A DNA stretch of 44,845 bases, from assembly GCA_016926795.1 (NCBI GenBank), contig JAFGNW010000230.1:1-44845 (forward strand), written 5' to 3'. Below are positions 31,679 to 39,100 of the stretch, one piece after another (position 1 is the stretch's first letter; the number at the start of each line of letters is the position of its first letter). The notes below the pieces were generated by a model, which had not been told where the DNA came from, did no database searches, and saw nothing but the letters and a program-made list of their open reading frames with translations. Origin of the DNA: Candidatus Zixiibacteriota bacterium. Its GTDB lineage: Bacteria; Zixibacteria; MSB-5A5; GN15; FEB-12. A program made the translations under genes and the position numbers.

Positions 31679-31708
31679 TTGACAAATCCCGACTTTTTGA
31701 TTTATCAA
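31679..31708 (+). promoter_or_regulatory. Probable sigma70 promoter of the small lipoprotein gene
   Basis: TTGACA (31679-31684) followed after 18 bases by TATCAA (31703-31708). It lies in the gap between the divergent EamA and lipoprotein genes, about 45 bases before the start. Confidence 0.5.
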
Positions 31709-31753
31709 TATCAGGAATAACAGTAAATTCAATTTTATAGGCAGGGAAATATA

Positions 31754-32341
31754 ATGAGAAAAATAATTGCGTTATTACTGGCGGGGCTTTTGATAATTCC
31801 GTTTGGCTGCAGCGATGATGATGATGACGATACCAGCATCAAAGTAATCATGCCCCTCGCAGTCGGCAACCAGTGGTCCTATCGCAGCTTTGTTCAGGAC
31901 AGCCTGGGTGTCCAGAGGGACACCACTTTGTTGGATTTGACTATTTACAATGACACTGTTATTAACGACATCCACTGGTACATCACGACGGATGAGTACC
32001 CCTATAAAGTAAGCTCGCTGATCGCTCACCGGGACGATGGCCTGTGGGCTTACGGCCCGCCGCCTTATTTGATTATCAAGTACCCGGCTGAAATTTTCGA
32101 TACCTGGACTACCCCCGGCGGGGCGTATGAATACAAGCTGACCGCCAAAGGGGTGATACTAACCGTGCCGGCAGGGACTTTCTCCTGTTACAAGTACATA
32201 AGCCATGCCTCCGGCAGCGAAGATTCGACCCTGAATTATTATGCCCCCGGTTACGGCCTGATAAAAAGCCGCTTCTGGCTGGACGACGGCACCAAAGAAG
32301 AGCGCATCACCGAGCTTTACGACATGATATTGATACGGTAG
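31754..32341 (+). CDS. Small lipoprotein of unknown function
   Basis: 195 residues with a lipoprotein signal peptide: RKIIALLLAGLLIIPFGC, the acylated Cys at 19, followed by a run of six Asp after Ser20. An acidic stretch right after the Cys is compatible with retention or surface display, depending on the sorting rules of the organism. The body is beta-rich (PLAVGNQWSYRSF, YNDTVINDIHWYITTDE, VPAGTFSCYKYI) and ends YAPGYGLIKSRFW. Small lipoproteins of this pattern are common in FCB genomes, but I know no function. It stands alone with its own promoter and is divergent from the EamA pair. Confidence 0.8.
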   Translation: MRKIIALLLAGLLIIPFGCSDDDDDDTSIKVIMPLAVGNQWSYRSFVQDSLGVQRDTTLLDLTIYNDTVINDIHWYITTDEYPYKVSSLIAHRDDGLWAYGPPPYLIIKYPAEIFDTWTTPGGAYEYKLTAKGVILTVPAGTFSCYKYISHASGSEDSTLNYYAPGYGLIKSRFWLDDGTKEERITELYDMILIR

Positions 32342-32360
32342 ATTAATAAATAGTTTGCAG

Positions 32361-32383
32361 GTCGATACCCTTGCGGTTTCGAC
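32361..32383. repeat. REP-like hairpin, outlying copy
   Basis: GTCGATACC, loop CTTGC, GGTTTCGAC. It is the same hairpin family as the cluster at 33401-33563, with one T in place of A in the left arm. Confidence 0.6.
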
Positions 32384-32396
32384 AGTCGCAGTTTCA

Positions 32397-32512
32397 TAGA
32401 TTGGGTTCTGAGTCCGCAACAGCGGACGAAAAACCCGACAAGCTCATTTCATCTTAAAAAGCCTGATGTCGGGTTTCTCATTTCGCTGCGCTCAATCCGG
32501 AACCCCAATCTA
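32397..32512. mobile_element. MITE-like nested palindrome of 116 bases
   Basis: Outer ends TAGATTGGGTTC and GAACCCCAATCTA form an inverted repeat with one extra base. Inside are a perfect hairpin (GTCCGC, AACA, GCGGAC at 32412-32427) and a perfect 10-base inverted repeat (AAACCCGACA at 32431-32440, TGTCGGGTTT at 32467-32476). No coding capacity. The right end supplies the last codons and stop of the HEPN-like remnant, which suggests insertion into that gene. Only one copy is in the window, so mobility is inferred from structure alone. Confidence 0.5.
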
Positions 32513-33014
32513 ATTTACTTATCCGATAAAAAAGGCTTGGCAAGTCATCATCTATTTTAGATATATAAATATCAATTTCTTCATAGAATAAATCCCAAAA
32601 CGCATTATTATCTATATTATAATGAGCTAATTTAATAAATTCTAAATGGGTATTCGGAATATTATTATTCTCATTTATTATAAATTTAGAAAATCTATTT
32701 TTATCATCAGATAAAATCTTCAACGCAAACAGTTGAATCAAAATCAATCTTCTGACATATTCTCTCATTTGAGAATAACTAAGATTTCGTTTACCTGGCC
32801 AACGACTTATATTATCGAAAATAGTAGGTGATTCTTTTTTCCCGTGTGCTATAGTACATCTAATATCGTAAATATTATCTGCAAGGTTTTTTATATAATC
32901 CTGCTCTTCATTATTATTCGAGAGAAATTTAGATAATCGATTACAAAATTTTTGTGAAAGGCAGATGTCCTCATCTGCCCAATAAAAAGCCCCTTTGTAA
33001 AAAGGGGCTTTCAT
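32478..33014 (-). pseudogene. AT-rich remnant of a HEPN-like protein gene
   Basis: The frame codes about 178 residues from the ATG at 33014, but its first codons are the SRP RNA terminator (32982-33011), and its last codons and stop lie in the palindromic element ending at 32512. The authentic part seems to be ~32512-32960. It reads as a helical C-terminal domain with RCTIAHG, an R-x4-H motif as in HEPN ribonucleases, preceded by LADNIYDI; a similar YDIR...HG pattern occurs in ApeA-like HEPN defence proteins. Base composition is far more AT-rich than the surroundings, which points to transfer. There is no ribosome site. I judge it a truncated remnant, not a working gene, and the family call is tentative. 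Confidence 0.5.
32982..33011 (-). terminator. Rho-independent terminator of the SRP RNA
   Basis: On the minus strand AAAGCCCCTTT, loop TTAC, AAAGGGGCTTT form an 11-pair stem and continue into a T-rich tail (TTATT). It begins about 10 bases after the end of the SRP RNA. A second perfect hairpin (GGCAGATG, AGGA, CATCTGCC) follows immediately downstream. Confidence 0.85.
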
Positions 33015-33020
33015 TTTGTG

Positions 33021-33278
33021 CACCCACCTCCGAGCCGCGCTCAACCGGCGCTCCGGACAGCCGGCTCAGGCCGGGCTGACCCGCAACACACATCAGGAAC
33101 TCCTTACCGCTGCTACCTTCCGGTCCTGACGGGATTCGGAGGCTGATGTTGTACGGGACCCAACCCTCAACACCGCTTATCCGTCGCCACCGGACGGCTA
33201 CCGCACCCTCGGGTGGGAATTCGACCCCGGTATAGCGGATTCCGGGTTACAGGGCACCGCTAGCTCCCCGTCTAGCAC
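33021..33278 (-). ncRNA. ffs: Signal recognition particle RNA, large bacterial type
   Basis: The minus strand carries the conserved apical loop of SRP RNA, GTCAGGACCGGAAGGTAGCA (asymmetric bulge and GGAA-type tetraloop that bind Ffh). Flanking arms (ACAACATCAG and CTGATGTGTGTTG) form the long central helix. The 5' part, from GTGCTAGACGGGGAGCTAGC to GGGGTCGAATTCCC, matches the Alu-domain block of large-type bacterial SRP RNAs. The 5' GTGC and 3' GTGCAC mark the approximate ends, giving about 258 bases. SRP RNA with Ffh targets membrane and secreted proteins to the translocon. It lies 33 bases after tRNA-Ala and ends at a strong terminator, so both are probably one transcript. Ends are good to about 10 bases. 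Confidence 0.88.
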
Positions 33279-33311
33279 TCAAACCTTGACGGTTTGTACC
33301 TAAATTTATAA

Positions 33312-33384
33312 TGGAGCAGATCGGGATCGAACCGACGACCTCCACGTTGCGAACGTGGCGCTCTCCCAACTGAGCTACTGCCCC
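33312..33384 (-). tRNA. tRNA-Ala (anticodon CGC)
   Basis: 73 bases on the minus strand. Acceptor GGGGCAG pairs with CTGCTCC, followed by discriminator A; D arm GCTC/GAGC; anticodon stem CCACG/CGTGG with loop TTCGCAA, anticodon CGC; T arm with TTCGATC. All stems pair (one G-U in the T stem). CCA is not encoded. It reads GCG codons. Confidence 0.95.
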
Positions 33385-33400
33385 AAACTTTAATTTACCT

Positions 33401-33563
33401 GTAGGTCGAAACCCTTGCGGTTTCGATGTTTTAACAACTGTCGAAACTCTACGAGATTTCGACCTACAAATATTTAACTTGTCGAAACCATAAAGGTTTC
33501 GACCTACAAAAATTAAAACCTACAAAAATTAAAACCGTCAAAAGCACATGGCTTTTGACCTAC
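33401..33563. repeat. Cluster of four REP-like hairpins
   Basis: Four hairpins at about 33401-33426, 33440-33467, 33481-33507 and 33537-33563. The common form is GTCGAAACC, a 5-base loop, GGTTTCGAC, then CTAC. Copy four reads GTCAAAAGC/GCTTTTGAC: both arms changed together, so pairing is kept. Between copies are short AATTAAAACCTACAAA direct repeats. A fifth copy is at 32361. They lie in the 249-base gap between tRNA-Ala and the small barrel gene; no gene is present. Confidence 0.75.
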
Positions 33564-33633
33564 TAAAATCAAGCTACAGGTTTATAGGATAATAAATAAT
33601 TTCCCGAAGGCAACTGATTTTTAAGACAGGCTC

Positions 33634-34212
33634 TTAATTCAAAAACATGATCCCCACCCGGACCTGCAGGAACGGGCCCAAAGTGATGTCGTATTCTTCG
33701 TTAAAGCACTTCGGCGCCCCCCAGATTGCCGCCTCCCCGAAAAAAATATATTTGCTCTCGGTAAAAAAGACCATCTCGAACGAGCCTTTCAAAGTCAGAT
33801 ACTGCGTCCGTTTCAAATCGCCGATATGCCCCAGGTCAGCCAGGCCTATGGCTATCCCGGGCTTATAGGCAATTTTTGCCCTTTTCCGATAATAAACCGG
33901 TTTCAAACCCAGGCTCAGGTTGACCATCGCCTCCCGTTCCTCGAAAAACTGGATATCCTGGAAATCAATCATGACCCCCCAGAAGAGATAGTCGCTGACG
34001 ACAAAATCAAAATAGAAGCCGCCGGAAATCCCCACCCGGGTCTCGTATTTCTCCCCGTTCACCCGGGCTGAACCCAGATTGTTTATACCCAGCTTCATGC
34101 CGAAATGGGTCTGGTGCCATTGAAATTTCTTTTTGACCAGGTTGCCCGAGGCGTTGGCAGCCAGGGGTAAAAACAGGATAATAACGATTATCCATTTAAA
34201 TCGATTGTTCAT
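33634..34212 (-). CDS. Small outer-membrane beta-barrel protein, unknown function
   Basis: 192 residues from the ATG at 34212, with GGGAG about 4-5 bases upstream; the TTG at 34230 is not needed. A signal peptide (FKWIIVIILFLPLAANAS) is followed by alternating aromatic/polar strands (THFGMKLGINNLGSARV, GGFYFDFVVSDYLFWGVMID) and ends LQVRVGIMFLN, as outer-membrane barrels do. About eight strands are likely, in the size range of OmpA/OmpW-like small barrels, but no family motif is visible. It is divergent from dnaX. Confidence 0.7.
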   Translation of the reverse strand: MNNRFKWIIVIILFLPLAANASGNLVKKKFQWHQTHFGMKLGINNLGSARVNGEKYETRVGISGGFYFDFVVSDYLFWGVMIDFQDIQFFEEREAMVNLSLGLKPVYYRKRAKIAYKPGIAIGLADLGHIGDLKRTQYLTLKGSFEMVFFTESKYIFFGEAAIWGAPKCFNEEYDITLGPFLQVRVGIMFLN

Positions 34213-34298
34213 TAACTCCCGTTCTTTCAATAAAACCGAGCGCAGTTTAAATATAAGCCGGATGTCGAAAAATAACGCATAAAAAAACCTCTATAATA

Positions 34299-34328
34299 TT
34301 GACGCAGGCGAAGCGTAAGTGTGATAAT
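34299..34328 (+). promoter_or_regulatory. Possible sigma70 promoter of the dnaX operon
   Basis: TTGACG (34299-34304), 18 bases, GATAAT (34323-34328), about 64 bases before the dnaX start and in the only gap available for the operon promoter. Confidence 0.5.
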
Positions 34329-34391
34329 AAAAAAACAAAAAGTCGGAAAATATGATTCACAATCGTCGGTCGATTGCTTATATTGGCGTTT

Positions 34392-36077
34392 ATGAGTTAC
34401 CTGGTTTTTGCCCGGAAATACCGTCCGCAGCTATTCGAAGATGTTGTGGCGCAGGAACATGTCACCAGAACCCTGCGCAACGCCATCAGGAACAACCGGA
34501 CCGGTTCGGGTTATCTGTTCTGCGGCCCCCGGGGCACCGGCAAAACGACCGTGGCGCGACTTTTCGCCAAGGCTCTAAACTGTGTCAACGGCCCCACCGA
34601 AACGCCCTGCAACGTTTGCCCGGCCTGTCTGGAGATAACCGCCGGAACCTCGCTCGATGTCCTTGAAATCGACGCTGCCTCCAACACCGGGGTGGACGAT
34701 ATCCGGACCCTTCGGGAAAACGTCCGCTATATGCCAACCGGGGGCAAGAAGCGGATTTATATCATCGACGAGGTTCACCGGCTGTCCGGCTCGGCTTTTG
34801 ACGCTCTTTTGAAAACGCTCGAGGAACCGCCTTCCCATGTTATTTTTATTTTCGCCACCACCGAGCCGCTGAAAGTGCCCGACACCATATTATCGCGCAC
34901 CCAGCGGTTTGATTTCCGGCGGGTGTCGGTCGATGACCTGGCCGGTCATCTAAGGCACATCGCCGAAAATGAAGGGCTGACGGTTGATGACGCCGCTTTG
35001 ATTTTACTGGCCCGCAAAGCCGACGGTTCGGTACGCGACTCGCTGTCGCTGCTGGACCAGATTACCGCTTTCGCCGATGACAAAATCACCGTGGTCGAGG
35101 TCGTCAACGCTCTCGGGCTGGTGGACCGGCAATTTTTATTCGATTACGTAGCCGCGGTCGCCGGCTCCGACCGCCAGAAAGTGCTGAAAATGACCAAGAG
35201 CCTGTTCGACAGCGGTATCGATATCGGCGACTTTGTCGAGGAACTGCTGGAACATTTCCGGATACTGCTCATTTTAAGCTCCGGCTCGGATACCTCGGAC
35301 CTGTTGAACCTGGGCGCGGCGGAAATCGAGGAATACCGAACCCAGGAGGACTTTTTCAAGGCCGGGGACCTTCTGCGTCTGATGAAAATCACCGCCGATA
35401 TCATCGGCGATTTAAAAAGCGGCCTCGACGAACGGCTGGTGCTGGAAATCGCCGGCGTTAAAATGGCCGAGATGGAATCCACCGTCAAGCTGGCCGAGAT
35501 TTTAAAGCTGCTGCAGCAGGGTGTCTATCCAACGGCTCAACCCGCTCCCTCGGAGGAGTCCAAAACATCCGGTCCGCCGAGTTTTTTTAACAATGTTGAT
35601 AAGAATACGGCACCAACCCCGTCTGAAAAAGAAACCGCCCCGGCGGAACCCGAACCGCTTTACACCCGCTCGGTCAACCAGCCTCAGTTCGAGAAAGACT
35701 GGGATAACTTCATTGCCAAACTGCGGCGGCAGAGCCCCATGCTCGCCTCGCAACTGGGCATGGCGGAGTTGAAATCGGTCCGGGATAACGAAGTCAATCT
35801 GGTATTTTTCGCCTCGGGTGAGGCCTCGCTGCAACTGGTCAGAAAGCCGGACAATTTAAACTTGATATTGAAAATTTTAAAAGAACATTATAAAGCCAAT
35901 TTAAGTATAAATTTTACACTCGACCCGAAAAAAGAAAATCCGAAACTGGAGCAGGACGAGAGTAAAAAAAATTATAACCATATCGATAAAAAAAAACTGA
36001 TTGAGAACTCGCCGCGTTTGAGGAAATTACTGGATAAAGTCGATGGTGAGATTATCGGTGTAAAAAAAGCGAAATAA
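34392..36077 (+). CDS. dnaX: DNA polymerase III subunit gamma/tau
   Basis: 561 residues from the ATG at 34392 (MSYLVFARKYRP is the family start; the TTG at 34374 is rejected). AAA+ clamp-loader ATPase: Walker A GPRGTGKTTVARLF near residue 45, a four-Cys zinc site (C in LNCVNG, then CNVCPAC), Walker B IIDEVHRLSGSAFDALLKTL, sensor FATTEPLKVPDTILSRTQRF. Residues ~370-450 are a Pro/Glu linker and the C-terminal ~110 residues are the short tau-type region. Two A runs near the 3' end (A8 at 35964, A9 at 35988) are candidates for slippage. The ribosome site is weak. It is the first gene of the dnaX-ybaB-recR operon. Confidence 0.95.
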   Translation: MSYLVFARKYRPQLFEDVVAQEHVTRTLRNAIRNNRTGSGYLFCGPRGTGKTTVARLFAKALNCVNGPTETPCNVCPACLEITAGTSLDVLEIDAASNTGVDDIRTLRENVRYMPTGGKKRIYIIDEVHRLSGSAFDALLKTLEEPPSHVIFIFATTEPLKVPDTILSRTQRFDFRRVSVDDLAGHLRHIAENEGLTVDDAALILLARKADGSVRDSLSLLDQITAFADDKITVVEVVNALGLVDRQFLFDYVAAVAGSDRQKVLKMTKSLFDSGIDIGDFVEELLEHFRILLILSSGSDTSDLLNLGAAEIEEYRTQEDFFKAGDLLRLMKITADIIGDLKSGLDERLVLEIAGVKMAEMESTVKLAEILKLLQQGVYPTAQPAPSEESKTSGPPSFFNNVDKNTAPTPSEKETAPAEPEPLYTRSVNQPQFEKDWDNFIAKLRRQSPMLASQLGMAELKSVRDNEVNLVFFASGEASLQLVRKPDNLNLILKILKEHYKANLSINFTLDPKKENPKLEQDESKKNYNHIDKKKLIENSPRLRKLLDKVDGEIIGVKKAK

Positions 36078-36096
36078 TTATTTTAAGGAGTCTTAT

Positions 36097-36423
36097 ATGA
36101 GTAAAGGCGGCTTAGGCGATATGATGAAACAGGTCCAGAAGATGCAGGCCAAGATGGAAGAAATGCAGGCTGAACTGGAGAAACAGACGGTCGAAGCCTC
36201 CGCCGGCGGCGGCATGGTGAAAGTAGTGGCCAACGGCAAGAGCGATATCATATCGATAACCATCGACCCCGAAGTCGTGGACAAGGACGATATCGAGATG
36301 CTCCAGGATTTGATCGTGGCCGCGGTCAACCAGGCGCGGGAGAAAGCTCAGGAGCTGCAGTCTGAACAGATTTCCGGCCTGACCGGAGGGCTTAAAATTC
36401 CGGGATTGAATTTACCTTTCTAA
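36097..36423 (+). CDS. ybaB: YbaB/EbfC nucleoid-associated protein
   Basis: 108 residues: an N-terminal helix rich in Met, Lys and Gln (MKQVQKMQAKMEEMQAELEK) and the conserved VKVVANGKSDIISITIDPE strand pair. YbaB proteins are dimers that bind DNA with little sequence preference. It lies between dnaX and recR, the standard arrangement, with AAGGAG 8 bases before the ATG. The C-terminus ends in a Gly/Leu-rich tail (GGLKIPGLNLPF), typical of the family. Confidence 0.93.
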   Translation: MSKGGLGDMMKQVQKMQAKMEEMQAELEKQTVEASAGGGMVKVVANGKSDIISITIDPEVVDKDDIEMLQDLIVAAVNQAREKAQELQSEQISGLTGGLKIPGLNLPF

Positions 36424-36447
36424 GCTGATTTATTCGAAGGATAGTTT

Positions 36448-37044
36448 ATGTTCAATTCTGCCGGTTCGGTGGAAAGACTTATCAATCAGCTGGCCCGGCT
36501 GCCCGGTATCGGCCGCAAAACAGCCGCCCGGCTGGCGTTTCATATTCTCAAATCGACCCGCGAGGAAGCTTTCGAGTTGGCCGAGACCATCCGCGAGGTC
36601 AAGGAGAAAGTGGGTTTTTGCTCGGTGTGTTTCAATATCTCCGAGGAAGACCCCTGCCGGATTTGTACCGACCCCAAGCGGGACCGGAACACTATCTGCA
36701 TTGTCGAGGATGCCTCCGACGCCGCCGCGTTCGATAAAGTTGAGGGGTTCAACGTTCTCTACCATGTTTTAGGCGGGCGGCTCTCGCCGCTCGATGGTAT
36801 CGGGCCCGATGATTTGAAAATCAGGGAACTGCTGGGGCGCCTGGACGACAACGTCAAGGAAATAATCATCGCCACCAATCCCAATGTCGAGGGGGAAGCC
36901 ACCGCCACTTACATCTCCCGCCTGCTCAAACCGATGGGTATTCGGGTCACCCGCATCGCCCGGGGGTTGCCGGTCGGCTCCGACCTGGAGTACGCCGATT
37001 CGGTCACCCTGTCGAAATCGCTCGAAGGAAGACAGGATATTTGA
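36448..37044 (+). CDS. recR: Recombination protein RecR
   Basis: 198 residues, normal length. A helix-hairpin-helix (LPGIGRKTAARLAFHIL), a four-Cys zinc finger (CSVCFNISEEDPCRIC) and a Toprim domain (ICIVEDASDAAAF, then GRLSPLDGIGPDDL, and TNPNVEGEATATYI) appear in the family order. RecR acts with RecO and RecF to load RecA at gaps. A ribosome site (GAAGGA) stands about 7 bases upstream. The stop is followed one base later by the start of the next gene. Confidence 0.96.
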   Translation: MFNSAGSVERLINQLARLPGIGRKTAARLAFHILKSTREEAFELAETIREVKEKVGFCSVCFNISEEDPCRICTDPKRDRNTICIVEDASDAAAFDKVEGFNVLYHVLGGRLSPLDGIGPDDLKIRELLGRLDDNVKEIIIATNPNVEGEATATYISRLLKPMGIRVTRIARGLPVGSDLEYADSVTLSKSLEGRQDI

Positions 37045-37045
37045 G

Positions 37046-39100
37046 ATGACCGGGGAAAACAAACCGAATAACTTCACTTTTTATTTCCTGCTTTTTATCA
37101 TTGCTCTTTTTATCCTTGGGCGGTTTTTGGGCGGCACCCTTTTCGACAACCACTGGTCATTCAACCACTGGTCGTTCCAGCCGACATGGTACGCGATATT
37201 ATGGTTCGTCCTGCTGGCGGCGATATCTTTCCTCTTCTTAAAATACTCAGAGAAAATAGAGCGGTTTTTCGAAAACAGACGGACGATTACAATCGGTCTG
37301 CTGGCGCTTTTCATCCTGACCGTAATTTTGCATTTCGATTCTTTTCTGTACGGCGGCGGGAATGTACGCATTGCCCAAATCGGCCAGGCGGGAAAAATAC
37401 TGTACCCCTGGTACGAGTTCGGGACCATCGCCACAGTTTCGCTACTGTTCCATTTCTTCAACCTTTTCCCTTTTGACAGTATCCCGACCGCCCAGGCCAA
37501 TATCGCAGCGGTTATGGCCTGGCGAATGCTGGCTTATATTGCCACCGCTTTATCAATATTAGGGGCCGTCAAACTGGTCAAAGAAATCGCACCCAAAACC
37601 GCCGACCGATTTTACCTGTTTTTGATTTTATTTTTTGGCGGCCAGAGCCTGTTGTATTTCGGTTATATCGGCCCGGAGCCGGTTATTGTCGCCGCCTCTG
37701 TCTGGTTCGGCTGGGCGGCGGTTAAGCTCTCCCGGGATTTCACGTTCGGGAAACTGCTTCTACTCTGGTTGATTACCGCTCTCGCCGTGGTCGTGCACAT
37801 TACCTCGCTTTATATGCTGCCGGCTCTTTTATACCTGACGTTCTCGACTCCCTTTAAAAAAGGGATCAAAATCTACCTGCCGGTGACGATAGCTCTCATA
37901 AGTTTGTTCTTTCTTGTATTTATCGTTTATGACAAGATGGGTGATTCGCTCAGGTTTTCACAATACCTGCTTTTTCTTAAAGGACATCTGCCCTATTCCG
38001 ATTACGGCCTTTTTTCCGGCCGTCATCTCGGGGATATTTTGCAGCTTCTCTTTCTGGCGGTTCCTCTGGCAGCGGTTATGAAGGTCACCGCTTTTCTTCA
38101 GAAAGGCTGGCTCAGGAACAATCCCCCGGCCATGGCATTCTGGCTCATGGGTTTCGCCGGAGTGATTCTGGTGTTTATAGCCAATCCGACCAACAGCATC
38201 GTGCTCGATTTCCCCCGTTTCACAGCCTACCTGACGGCTTATTCGTTTCTCTTCGTGTTGCTACTGGTGAAGATGCATTATAAAGCTGCTCTATCGCGCC
38301 GCTTTACGGCGGTGCTGGCGGCGGCGGCACTGATGCTGCCCTTTTCCTATTTGCCGTCATATATTAAACTCGAGCAGGCCAAGCATTACCTGAATGATTA
38401 CATGGAGCGCCACGAGAATTTCTACCGGATGGGACTTATCGCTATCCGCGATGCCCATTTCTATCGGAAGGAATTCCGCAGCGCCGACTACTGGGAATGG
38501 CAGCTGCCGGTCAAATCCCTGGAATATTTGAATCTCAAAGGCACCCGCGACTTAATCCATGCCGGCCGCAACGACGAGGCTCTGAAGGTACTGTATCAGG
38601 CTGTTTCCCGCAATCCTTACTGGACCGAACCCCGTGAGATGATCGCCATCGTTCAGATGAATCTCGGCCGTTTGGAGCTGGCCAAACCCCAGATTGACAC
38701 CTGCCTTATGCTCGAGCCGAATAAAAAAGAATACCTGTCGAATCTTTACCGGTATTTCCGCGATTCCGGCAATCTCGTCCGGGCCAAAGAAACGGTTGAC
38801 CGGATGCTCAGCTTTTTTCCCGATGATCCGGAAGTTAAAACCGATTTAATGATTATCAGTTATCGCCTGGGCCGGATGAAAACAGCCGATTCGCTGGCCG
38901 ACCAACTCATGGAGTATGACCCCAACCTGCCTTTTCCTTATCTTATCAAGGGCTTCATCAGGGAAAAAAGCGATGACCTCAAAGCAACCGTGAGATTTTA
39001 TCAGAAGTTCATCGAGCTGGGTCCGATGGAAGTCGAGAAGCCGATGATAGAACAGAAGCTGGACAGCCTGCAGGCTGTAATCAAAGAAAAACAACTTTAA
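37046..39100 (+). CDS. Multi-pass membrane protein with C-terminal TPRs
   Basis: 684 residues from the ATG at 37046, one base after the recR stop; the frame is open further back, but that part overlaps recR. About 11-12 membrane helices lie in the first ~480 residues (FYFLLFIIALFILGRFLGG, LLLLWLITALAVVVHI and others), an architecture like GT-C glycosyltransferases or O-antigen ligases; I see no clear catalytic motif. Residues ~510-684 are soluble TPR-like repeats (AGRNDEALKVLYQAVSRNP, LGRLELAKPQIDTCLMLEP). Tight spacing suggests transcription with dnaX-ybaB-recR, but the function is unknown. It ends in a 4-base overlap with the convergent sthA gene. Confidence 0.8.
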   Translation: MTGENKPNNFTFYFLLFIIALFILGRFLGGTLFDNHWSFNHWSFQPTWYAILWFVLLAAISFLFLKYSEKIERFFENRRTITIGLLALFILTVILHFDSFLYGGGNVRIAQIGQAGKILYPWYEFGTIATVSLLFHFFNLFPFDSIPTAQANIAAVMAWRMLAYIATALSILGAVKLVKEIAPKTADRFYLFLILFFGGQSLLYFGYIGPEPVIVAASVWFGWAAVKLSRDFTFGKLLLLWLITALAVVVHITSLYMLPALLYLTFSTPFKKGIKIYLPVTIALISLFFLVFIVYDKMGDSLRFSQYLLFLKGHLPYSDYGLFSGRHLGDILQLLFLAVPLAAVMKVTAFLQKGWLRNNPPAMAFWLMGFAGVILVFIANPTNSIVLDFPRFTAYLTAYSFLFVLLLVKMHYKAALSRRFTAVLAAAALMLPFSYLPSYIKLEQAKHYLNDYMERHENFYRMGLIAIRDAHFYRKEFRSADYWEWQLPVKSLEYLNLKGTRDLIHAGRNDEALKVLYQAVSRNPYWTEPREMIAIVQMNLGRLELAKPQIDTCLMLEPNKKEYLSNLYRYFRDSGNLVRAKETVDRMLSFFPDDPEVKTDLMIISYRLGRMKTADSLADQLMEYDPNLPFPYLIKGFIREKSDDLKATVRFYQKFIELGPMEVEKPMIEQKLDSLQAVIKEKQL

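Noticed and set aside
33401-33563. Small CRISPR array
   Set aside because: Units are near-palindromic hairpins with AT-rich gaps of uneven length and no cas gene is near; they are REP-like repeats.
33440-33563. Intrinsic terminators of the barrel gene
   Set aside because: The hairpins lack T runs, and the same hairpin occurs several times in a row and again at 32361.
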